Shown here: in pieces, positions 41,001-48,500 of the stretch | Numbering within the stretch: the stretch's first letter is position 1 | Layout of the letters: each line of letters begins with the position of its first letter | NCBI RefSeq assembly: GCF_001577835.2 | Contig: NC_029521.1 | Span: 19,622,470 to 19,686,469 of the forward strand | DNA length: 64,000 nt | Source of the DNA: Coturnix japonica | Lineage: Eukaryota; Chordata; Aves; Galliformes; Phasianidae | Direction: 5' to 3' | Made by a program: the position numbers and the translations under genes | Notes under the pieces: generated by a model | Told to the model about the DNA's origin: nothing | Seen by the model: only the letters and a program-made list of their open reading frames with translations | The model's database searches: none

Positions 41001-42044
41001 TCCCACAGCCCTGAGTCACCCGCGTTCCCCGGGGACTCCCTTTGATCCACCTGGGGCCGGGCACCTCCTCCTGCCCTCGCGTCGGGGCGGGGGCACAAAC
41101 CCGCCCGTCCTGCTCCCTGCGGAGCCCCCGCTGCGTCCCACGGCTGGCCTGAAAGTCGCGGGGATGCTGAAGGACGAGTGCGGGCATCAGCAGTGGGAAA
41201 AGCACGGGATGCCCGCAGCCCCAAAGCGAGGGGCAGAGTGCACCATGTACAACACGGGGGTCTCTCGGGTACCAACAATCACAGGCACCGCTGGCACGTG
41301 CCCACGAGCCGCTCGCCCCGCGGAGCCACGCGTGGCCCGGCTGCGCCCAGGGCAGGGCGTGGAGCTGCGGCGGAGCCACGGCCACGGCCGGCGGGGAGCG
41401 CGGCGTAACGAGGGGGGGCTGCGGTACGAAGGACATGGGGCTGCCCGGGGCCGCGCCCGAGCAGCGGGGAGGGGGCACGGCGGGAGCATGAGGAGCGAAC
41501 CGAGGAGTCGGTGGAGGAGCACGAGGCGGGAGAGCGGGGGGTGACCGCACCGGGCAGGGCAGGGACACGCAGCGCCCAGTGCCCGACCGCACCGAGCGAC
41601 ACCCAGGAGCACAACGGGCCCGTCCCGCCGGTCACTGACACCGCGTAGATCCCGCACCGACGGCGATACCGACGGCGATACCAATACCGACGATAATACC
41701 GACGGCAATACCAATACCGACGGCGATACCGACGTGCGGTCCCCCCATAGAGCCCCCCGTACCGCCCCGGCCCAGCTCGGCCGCTACGGGCCGGCTCCGC
41801 TCCCGATCCGCGGGGCCGCAGCCGACACACGTGGTGCCGCAGCCGCGGGAGCCGCCCCGGCCTCCACGTGTCACGGCTCGGCCGCCTCCACCCGCCGCCC
41901 GCCGCCTACCTGCAGGGGGCTGCCGGCGCGCAGTGGGGGCTGCCGAGAGGCGCCTCCACCCGCCGTTCCCCGCGCGGCGGCTCCGGTGCTGGCGCCGCAC
42001 AGCCCGGTGCCGGGCAGCACCGCTCCGCCCCGCAGCGCCGCCAT
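28946..42044 (-). CDS. PPRC1: PPRC1, PGC-1-related transcriptional coactivator (complete, 14 coding exons)
   Basis: Coding exons in transcript order: 41910-42044, 39922-40062, 39665-39817, 39362-39478, 36598-39247, 36261-36314, 35907-35967, 35648-35715, 34662-35442, 33499-33678, 33318-33381, 33009-33130, 32779-32930, 28946-29049. All junctions are GT/AG with matching phases, giving 4782 nt, about 1593 residues plus stop (human about 1664). Order of parts: acidic N-terminal activation region with [11 protein letters not shown] (residues about 96-106), a long Pro/Ala-rich middle, an HCF-1-binding DHDY tetrapeptide (about 1198-1201), an RS-rich stretch, an RRM (about 1470-1557) and the terminal SLDFDTLL motif. 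PRC is a nuclear coactivator induced by serum that works with NRF-1, CREB and HCF-1 on mitochondrial and stress genes. The start has A at -3 and G at +4. Human has a longer N-terminus after the start; this bird exon 1 is short and GC-rich. Confidence 0.95.
29170..29380 (+). mobile_element. CR1 LINE fragment, sense, ORF2 part
   Basis: The plus-strand translation includes [43 protein letters not shown] and [10 protein letters not shown], which is the spacer between endonuclease and reverse transcriptase in CR1 ORF2. It stops exactly where CR1 should continue with GQKR; that continuation is found inverted at the right edge of the next segment. It lies in the last PPRC1 intron, antisense to the gene. 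Confidence 0.85.
29381..32565 (-). mobile_element. CR1 LINE, inverted central part (RT region), present twice around a gap
   Basis: On the minus strand this reads [10 protein letters not shown] and KAEVLNE near 32500-32560, RT landmarks such as YLDLSKA(F)D and [12 protein letters not shown], then RPHLEYCVQ and the conserved [20 protein letters not shown] block towards 29600. CR1 is a chicken-repeat LINE without LTRs. The segment contains two near-identical copies, 29551-31010 and 31036-32482, separated by the 25-N gap and differing mainly by small indels. The reading frame is heavily interrupted. Both edges are collinear with the flanking sense CR1 pieces. Confidence 0.85.
31011..31035. other. 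Assembly gap (25 N)
   Basis: A run of exactly 25 N lies between two near-identical 1.45 kb copies of CR1 sequence. A fixed-length N run usually marks a contig join of unknown size. Confidence 0.98.
32566..32730 (+). mobile_element. CR1 LINE 3' tail, sense
   Basis: Begins GGATGCCCCGTCCTTGGAGG, continues with GTTCAAGGCCAGGTTGGA and AACCTGATCTAGT, and ends TTCTGTGATTCTGTG: the hallmark CR1 3' end with its octamer repeats rather than poly(A). In CR1 this sequence directly follows the AACAGG(C)TGCCCAG block found inverted at the left end of the preceding segment. It ends about 50 bases before the PPRC1 exon 13 donor. Confidence 0.88.
32779..33130 (-). CDS. PPRC1: PPRC1 exons 12 and 13: RNA recognition motif
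   Basis: Exon 12 (33009-33130) begins [20 protein letters not shown] and exon 13 (32779-32930) continues [27 protein letters not shown] is the RNP2 strand and NYGFVTYR the RNP1 strand of a canonical RRM, and the C-terminal [19 protein letters not shown] extension is typical of PGC-1 family RRMs. The intron between them is 78 nt. All key aromatic positions are present. Confidence 0.95.
33212..33306 (-). mobile_element. CR1 LINE 3' end, truncated, minus strand
   Basis: Plus-strand text CATAGAATCATCGATGCTGG, then AAAAGACCTCTAAGACCATC, CCACCACCAACATGCC and AAGCCACATCCC, is the reverse complement of a CR1 3' end. It is a 5'-truncated insertion, orientated with PPRC1, inside the 187-nt intron between exons 11 and 12. 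Its right edge lies only about 6 bases from the exon 11 GTGAGT donor. Confidence 0.85.
33318..33678 (-). CDS. PPRC1: PPRC1 exons 10 and 11: RS domain
   Basis: Exon 10 (33499-33678) encodes a serine-rich tract with alternating RS dipeptides ([17 protein letters not shown]). Exon 11 (33318-33381) encodes [21 protein letters not shown], parallel to human SHDHYQRQRVLQKERAI. RS domains of this family couple transcription to splicing factors. Junction phases agree. A CR1 LINE tail ends only a few bases from the exon 11 donor. Confidence 0.93.
34662..35442 (-). CDS. PPRC1: PPRC1 exon 9: HCF-1-binding motif and start of RS region
   Basis: The exon encodes [20 protein letters not shown], then [18 protein letters not shown] fits the (D/E)HxY consensus for binding the HCF-1 Kelch domain, known in PRC and other PGC-1 members. 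Further on come [27 protein letters not shown] and a serine/arginine run ([16 protein letters not shown]). The exon ends at a GTAAGT donor in phase 2. Confidence 0.93.
36598..39247 (-). CDS. PPRC1: PPRC1 exon 5, large proline-rich central exon
   Basis: This single 2650-nt exon encodes about 883 residues, over half the protein. It opens [17 protein letters not shown] and includes [23 protein letters not shown] (conserved in human PRC as SELVRAMHPYCLP), [32 protein letters not shown] and a long run of Ala-Pro dipeptides and polyproline (about 37380-37810). It ends [12 protein letters not shown] before a GTGGGT donor. The Ala-Pro tract is a likely site of length variation. The acceptor is TTTCCAG next to 39247. 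Confidence 0.95.
39665..40062 (-). CDS. PPRC1: PPRC1 exons 2 and 3: acidic activation region
   Basis: Exon 2 (39922-40062) encodes acidic sequence including [15 protein letters not shown] and [20 protein letters not shown]. Exon 3 (39665-39817) encodes [19 protein letters not shown] and [12 protein letters not shown]. Both match the N-terminal activation region of mammalian PRC. I end exon 3 at the consensus GTGAGT donor after ...RERENSS, because the next exon then continues as FQKFLSLSR, parallel to human SSLHKLLTLSR. A weaker in-frame donor (GTGTGG) at 39613 would add 17 residues and could be an alternative splice form. Confidence 0.85.
40063..41909 (-). other. PPRC1: PPRC1 intron 1
   Basis: Intron between the GTAGGC donor at 41909 and the TTTCTGCAG acceptor next to 40063. 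Apart from the minisatellite and the CpG island it holds no recognised element. Confidence 0.8.
41654..41735. repeat. Short minisatellite in PPRC1 intron 1
   Basis: Tandem units of the form CGACGGCGATACC and AATACC repeat about a dozen times with small variation. The long valine/glycine/isoleucine open frame it produces on the minus strand is a by-product of the repeat. Confidence 0.85.
41910..42044 (-). CDS. PPRC1: PPRC1 coding exon 1
   Basis: The exon encodes 45 residues beginning [14 protein letters not shown] and ends CTGCAG before a GTAGGC donor, phase 0. The ATG at 42044 is chosen because it has a strong context, lies within the CpG island and reads directly into exon 2. The frame stays open upstream to 42215, but nothing supports a longer protein there. 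The sequence is low-complexity Gly/Ala/Arg with no recognisable domain. Confidence 0.75.
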
Positions 42045-43700
42045 CTTGGCGCCTCCGCTCCCAACGCGGCCACTGCCGGGCGCGACACGTGACCGCCGGC
42101 GGCCCCACACTACAGCTCCCGGCAGACACCGCGCCAGGCCGCCCCGCCCCGCGCAGGGCACGCCGGGAGCGCACCCGTTCGGCGCCGGCAGCGCGCGGAG
42201 CTGAGCTGAACGCACGGACGGGGCGGGGAGAGCGGCGCCGGGCGGCCATCTTGGGAACTGGCGAGAGCCGCGGCTTCAGCGCCATCTTTGTGGAGGGCGA
42301 AGATGGAGGAGCGGCCCCGCGCCGTGCGTGGCGGGGGGCGGGGCGGGAAGCGCCGCAGTGGCGGGAAGCGCCCAATAGGGGCGGGGCGGGAACGCGATTT
42401 CCCGCGGTGCCGGCAATGCCCGACACGTGGGCGCGGGAACGGGCCGGGGGCGGCGCTGCACGGAGCGGGACTGCGCAGCACGTGTCACGGGGCTCCGTTG
42501 TGTCCCCGCACCGGGCCCTGCTGCCGAGCGGTCACCACGTCCGTGCCCTGCGCCCTCAATCCCGGCGGTGCTGGGCCGCTCACGTCCACCCCAAAGAGCC
42601 GCGGCAGCCCGGCCCTGCTCCTGCCCCCAGCTGTAAGGCTGCAGTGCAATGCCCCGTGTTACGGGCTGCAGGCAGCGTGCGGCTGGGACGGGGGGGCACA
42701 CTGTCAGTCTGGCTCTGTCCTGCTGCCCCAAGTTAAATAAAGCCCGGGTCCTTTTGGGTGCTGTCAGCTCCCAGGTGTAACATTGGGCTGTACAATGGGA
42801 ACCAACATGCAGTGTGGGTGTTTGCTGGGGAGCTGTGCTGCAGGACCCCCAGTGCCTGTCATGGAGGGTAACGTCCTGGGCTCTCCATCTGTCCCATGGG
42901 GTGAGAGACCAGTCCGGGCTGCATTTCATTATGGGATCACAGGGCAGAAATGCTTTATTCATCCCCATGCACCAGGTCCCTTTGTGAGGCCTGGTCTGAC
43001 ACGGAGCCTCCTTCCTTCCCCTGCCACATGGGCCTTTGTCTGTGGCCACCCTCCCTGCTTCACCCTTAACTGGTGCTGGCAGCAAGGAGCAGGCAGGTGG
43101 CAGGGAGCTGCTCCCCTCCTCCGCCTCCTCCCGCAGCACCTCCATGTCTCTCAGCTCTGCCCTGAGGTCGTGGCCCCGCGTGGGAGCCCTGCTGTGCCAG
43201 TGACCCCAGCACCCCATCCCCGCACACGTCAGGGTCCCCGCAGGGCTGATTCCCCGCCCCACACGTGTCACACCGTAACCCCGCACACGCGGTCTGTGCA
43301 CGGCCTGCCCGCCCCGCCACGGCCCCACGCGTGGGCGCCTTCCCGGGTGTCAACGGGATCGGCCCGCACTGGGGGCTCAGAGCCACGGGACGCTGAAACT
43401 CGGCGGAGGATGCCCGCGGATCCCAGCCGGCGGGGCGGTGGGCGGGCACCGCTTCTGCCAAGGGGACAGGGGCGGAGATCCGCGCTGTACGGCACGGGGA
43501 GCGGCGGCGGGGCACGGAGCGGCCTTCCCCCTCGGCCTTGCCCTACGTCGCCGTGGGGGGGTCAGTCCCTGCGGTCACGCACACGGCGCGGCCCCGACAC
43601 GGCCATGGCGGCCCCGCCCCGCGCCCGACGCCGGGGGGGACGGAGGCGCGCCCCCGTGCGTGGCGCGAGCACGGCGGCGGGAGGGGGCGCGCACGCACGC
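42045..43700. other. Head-to-head spacer between PPRC1 and LDB1
   Basis: About 2 kb separate the two start codons. Each end is a CpG island; the middle (about 42720-43200) is less CpG-rich. A plus-strand AATAAA lies at 42736-42741 and a minus-strand AATAAA at 42954-42959, which could end short upstream antisense RNAs from each promoter. A minus-strand frame at 43066-43515 (149 codons) is unrecognised and probably not coding. Confidence 0.45.
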
Positions 43701-45560
43701 ACGCACGCGCGCCTCCGCGGGGGAGGAGGAGGCGGTGGGGGAGATCCCCGCGCATGCGCCGTGGCGCTCCCTCCCGCCCGTTCGCCGCCGCCGGCGCAGC
43801 CGCCCCCGCTCCCGCTCCGCCGCCGCGCTCCCGGCCGGTCCGACCCCCCCTCCCCCACGCTCCCCGCCGTGCCCGCCCCTGACCGTGGCCCTGCCCGGGG
43901 CCGCGCGGGGCCGCGCACCTCCCGCCGCGCCGGAGCCCTCGGCGCGCCGTCCATGCGAGACCCCCGCGGGCCGGGCAGCGCGCAGCGACCCCCGGCCGGG
44001 CCAGGCATGTGAAGATGTCAGTGGGCTGTGCATGCCCTGGTGAGTGCGGGCCGGGCGGGGGGCGAGGGGTGCGTGGCGGGTCCGGCCGTGGGGGCTGCGC
44101 TGTGCGGGGCCTGGGGGCGCCGCTCCGCCGAGCGGTGCCGGGTGCGGGGTCCGTGCGGTGCGGGGTCCGCGTGGAGCGGTGCCGGGTGCGGGGTCTGTGC
44201 GGTGCGGGGGGCGGCGACCCCGCGGTGCAGGGACCGGCTGCGGGGCCGGGTCCCGCGGCACGGATGCTGCGGTCTGTTTATGGGGTCGGATCCCGCGGCG
44301 GCGGTGCCGGGACCCCCCGGGTTGGGAGCACTATGGTTTGGGTGCTGAGGTCTGCTGGAAGGTTTGGGACCCTGCCCATGGCCTCGGGGCTCAGACCCCT
44401 ACGACATCGATGGTGAGGTCTGTGTACGGGGCCGGGACCCCTCAGCGTGGGGGTCTGGCCGTGGGGCCGGGACCCCCGAGGCGCGGTGCGGGCAGGGAGC
44501 TGCGGGGCGCAGGTTGGGTGGCACGGCGAGGGCTGACCCCGCGTGGGGCGAGGGGCAGCTCCGTGGGGTGTCCTCCGTGGGTGCGGGGAATTCGCGCCCC
44601 TCGCACCCTGAATGAGGGGGGGGCCCTGGGGGCCTGGGGAAGGGGGTGTGCCGAGGTGTGAGCGCTGCGGGGATGCTCGGCAGGCAGCGGGATGGGGGGG
44701 GGGTGTTGCGGGCTGGTGGACGCTGTGTGCCGGAGCCGAGCGTGGCGATGGCCCCGGAGCATCGTGGAGCAGCGCTGGAGCCTGGCGCCGGAACCCGGGG
44801 AGGATGTTTGACGGGGAATGGAACGCGTGGGGGAACACACGCAGCGGGGACGCTCGTTCTCTGGCTGACGGCCCCGCTGTGAGCGCGGTGCCACCCGGGC
44901 CGGCCGGGCCCCTTCCCCTCGGCCATGTCCCTCGGAGCGCCCCTCGTTCCGGGCTGCTGCCGGGCGGGCGCTGTGAGCGCAGCCCCGGGGGCGCGGCCCT
45001 CGCTCGTCCCCGCATCCCCCCGGGCCGGGCGCGGACGGTAGCGTTGCCCCGCGCCCTCTCCCCGGCGCTGCCCTCCCTCCCTCCCTCCCTCCCCTTCGCT
45101 TCCATGCAGCCAGGCGGCCCCTTCCCCCACCGCCTCCTCCATCTCCCACTGGAAGCTGCCAGAGCGCTGCTTCCTCAAGCAGAAAGTCACGTGAACCTCC
45201 TCCCAGCCAGGCCAAACAGTTAAAGCACCGACCGGCCCCGCAGGCACCGCGCACACGGGGGGCTCGCACCGCCCCCCCCGGGTCCCCTCGCTCCCCCCGG
45301 GGCCGGGCCGCGGTGTGAATGCCGGGCCCCTCGGCCTGGGGACACGGCGCTGGCGCGTCCCCTGGGAGCTGGCCCCGTGCCACCGGGAATGTCACCGCCA
45401 TGTTGGTGGGCGACGGGCCCGGAGCATCCTCGGGGCTGGTTGTTGTCACCGCGCCCCCCAGCCCCGTGTGCGTGGGAGCCGTGTGTGCGTGCACGCGGGT
45501 GTCCGCCCCGTCCCCTTAATGCCCGCCCGGGGCTGGTGGCACATCCATCGAGCTCCCTGC
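43240..45560 (+). promoter_or_regulatory. LDB1: LDB1 CpG-island promoter
   Basis: Very CpG-rich sequence spans the LDB1 first coding exon. A perfect NRF-1-type palindrome GCGCATGCGC lies at 43750-43759, about 260 bases before the ATG. A (CGCA)n run is at about 43687-43710, and a (CCCT)n polypyrimidine tract is at 45071-45095 in the intron. No TATA box is visible; the transcription start is not determinable from sequence. Confidence 0.75.
44015..44039 (+). CDS. LDB1: LDB1 first coding exon
   Basis: Only 25 nt are coding: MSVGCACP plus the first base of a glycine, then a GTGAGT donor. The ATG has A at -3. An ATGTGA start-stop sits at 44007-44012, two bases upstream. The next exon is 12.5 kb away and restores PGCSSKSFKLYSPKEPP. 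Confidence 0.93.
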
Positions 45561-48500
45561 CGCCCCCTCCCCCATCCCCTCCCTGGACTGTTTATCGGAA
45601 TATAGAAAAAAAACAAGCTCAGCCGCTGGCCCGCTGCCAGCCAGAAACATTTAATGAGCCGCTCTGCCCAGGCTGCTCTTTGGGGCTGCGTTAACTTGGA
45701 GGAGTTTCCTGCCTGGGAGATGCTGGCTGCGGGGGTTTCGCTCCCAAAGCATCCCTCGGCTGTGCCCCTTTAAACTGTGGGGCTGGGGGTGGCATCGTGC
45801 CCCTGTGCTTCGACCCAGACCTGAGGATGGAGGCTCTGAGGGTGCCCTCATGATGGTGCCTGGCCGAGGTGTGCCCCAGGAGCCTCGCAGGCAGTGCCAG
45901 CAAGTAAACACTGTTTGGGGCTGGTGGAGGAGCTCAGCGCCTGTACCCAGCACCGTGCTGCCGCCCTGGGCCCACGCTCAGCCCTCTGTGCCCTCTCGGC
46001 ACCTCGGTGTGCTGGGCCTTTGAAAAACAAACAACATAAAAACACAACGAAGGAGAAATGATGGTGATGTTTTCTGCCATAGTAACGGTGCCGTGGGGCC
46101 CCTGGGGAGGGGAGCGAGGAGTGAGGCCTGCTCCCTCCTCCCACACGGCCCCGCTGTGCCCTGCTGGGGGCTCCCAGCTCCCTCCCCGCAGACCTGGCTG
46201 TGGCCTCTCGCAGTGGGGGAGCGCTTTGCCCAAGGTCAGCGGGCAGCGCGTCTGCAGAGCTGGGAATGGAGCCCCGGGCTGGCAGCAGAGCCCTGAGCTA
46301 CACTGCCTGTGCTGTGCTGGCTTGCACGGAGCCCTGTGGGGGTTTGGGTGTGTTGCTTTGGGCCCTGGGGTGTGAGGTCTGGCAGCCCTGGAGGGATGTG
46401 TCTGGTGCAGGCAGCATGACTTGGGGTGGGTTGTGGGGCAGGGGGAGGACGGTGCTGTCCCTGTCTGGGGTTCCTTCTCTCCTACCAAGCTGAGCCGTGC
46501 CATGAGCCTCCTGTGACAGATGCTTGGGGAAGGGATGGTGGAGTGCAGGCTGAGTGCTGGCGGCTGGAGTGCATGTGCTACAGCTCCATCGTGGGGGCTA
46601 CAGCAGCCCCGGGTGTGCCCAGGCAGTGGGAGTCCTGCTGCCCCTCGCCGTAATTCCTGCGTAATTCCTGAGGTCTCATCCTGCACGAGGCTGAGCCCTT
46701 CTGCCCTACAGCAAAGGCTCCAGATGCTTTGAAATCTGGACTGCTAATGTGGCCTGTCCCTCCTGATGCCCTTTGAAAGCCTGCAGGGCTCTGCTCTCAG
46801 CCCCACAAGCCGTGTCACTGCCTGTAAGCACTGCTGAGCAAGGGGAGAAACTACCCTTGATGGGACCCCATAGTTAAGGCCATCAGTGTGTTCTGGCCCC
46901 ATGTGCCAAGTGGTAGCAACTGCAAGGGAGAGCCCTGCCATCCCTGTGCTCCCCACCCTGCTGCAAGCTGATAGAGCTGCTGATGGAGCTGCAGGGCAGT
47001 CTGTGCATGTTTTGTTTTCACCTTGCTCTGGTGGTACTGGGATGGGAAATTCCATCTGTCCCGTCCACCTGATGGGTGCCGTGTGTGCAGTGCCACCCCC
47101 TCGGGGCTGGAGAGAGCAGAGGGAGGTAGCAGCTGCCCCGTGCTCACCTCGGGATCTGTTTGTTAGGATGGTAAATTGGGGCCTATGTCTTGCTGCAGAC
47201 ACGTGGTGCTGCTCCCCTGCAACCGTGTGAGCTGCTGCCAGCTCGGGTTTGTTGGGGGAAGCTGTGATGGGTTAACCAGCCGGTGCTGGGTGCCTGTCGG
47301 CTGCGCTCCGAGTTTATTCCAGAAATGGTATTGTCTGCTCCTCCCGTGCCAGCACGGAGCTGCTCTGAAAGCCGATACCTTGGGGGCAGCCTCAGGGGGG
47401 CGAGTGGGTGCTGGCAGCAGGATGGCCCCTGGGGCAATGCCTGGCTCCCAAGCATGTGTGGTGCTGGGCCTGAACGCCCCGGGCAGGGCATGAGCATTGA
47501 GCTGCGGCACAGTGGTGGTGGCACAAACATCTCCTGCCTGTCCCCTGCACCTCCAGCTCGCTTTCCTGTCTCAACTTCATGCCACCTTCTCGCCTTTGCT
47601 GTGGGATTCCCTTGGCCACATCCGTGTTGCTTGCACATGAGGATGCGCACGTGTGCACGGTGCTGGGGGCCTCCTTTGCACGTGATCTGGGCACATCTCT
47701 TTGCTCTCTCCCTCTGGAAATGCAACATCTTGATGCTGGAGTGAGGAGCAGGGAGTGGCAGTGGGTGCTGGGAGCAGGACTGGGTGCCCCCTGGCCGGCC
47801 CCTGGGGAGGCAGGCTGGGGCCAGGCGGCCGTTATCAGGCAGCCTGCAGGCTGAGCTGTGGTTTCCTGCTGTTGCAGGAGGGGGAGGGCTCTGGGGAGCC
47901 TGTGGGGTGGTGAACATGCTGCTGACCCCACCTGGAGCTGGGCGGGTGGCTGGTACCCCCAGATCTGGGACGGGGTTCTGGAGTGGACAAGGCTGCTGAT
48001 GATGGGTTTTGTTTGAGGGGACCAGCATGCTCACTCTGGTGTGGGAACATGGTTGTGCACGTGGGCTATGCACACCTGCCCACAGAGGCATGGACACTGT
48101 GTGCCAGGACACCTTCTGTGGGCACAGGTACCTGCAGGAGCACTCGTGCCCCATCCCACCGTGCACCAGGAGGGACAGCATCCCACTGGAGCCTTCACAC
48201 CTGGCTCCCTGCTGCCATGTGTCCCCATCCCTCCTAGACAGGTTGCTTCCAGGACAAACATAAACGTTAGACCAGGGCATAATCTCCCGTGCCGCAGATG
48301 CCAACCCCTGCTCTGCTCTAACCCCACCCTTCTTGTGGGGTGCAGATAACACCCTGCCCCCTTGCAGGTCTCAGGGGTCTCTTGTGCAGGAGCCCCGTGT
48401 GCAGTGGGTGAGCAGGGGCCCCTGCTTTCTGCAGCAGCCACCGGCCCTGGGCCCCTCCTCGGCGCCGCGGGGCTTGTGCTGGGAGCAGAGCCAGGTTTCT

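Larger units (their letters stand above)
41030..42720 (-). promoter_or_regulatory. PPRC1: PPRC1 CpG-island promoter
   Basis: CpG-dense sequence covers exon 1 and both flanks. AAGATGG-type (YY1-like) motifs occur on the minus strand at 42037-42049 (over the start codon), 42245-42253 and 42281-42289. Farther upstream are two GCGGGAAGCGCC repeats (about 42343-42372), a TTTCCCGC E2F-type site at 42398-42405 and a CCAAT near 42372. No TATA box is seen. Transcription probably starts between about 42060 and 42300. Confidence 0.7.

Noticed and set aside
41632-42426. 264-codon minus-strand frame ending in a Val/Gly/Ile repeat
   Set aside because: The repeat is the translation of a minisatellite and the rest is CpG-island sequence in a frame other than PPRC1 exon 1.
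42783-44012. 409-codon plus-strand frame before LDB1
   Set aside because: GC-rich sequence with few stop codons; no similarity or conserved motif, and it ends just before the real LDB1 start.
44399-45494. Long minus-strand frames (285 and 350 codons) in LDB1 intron 1
   Set aside because: Three overlapping open frames in the same CpG-rich DNA are expected from composition; none has recognisable domains.
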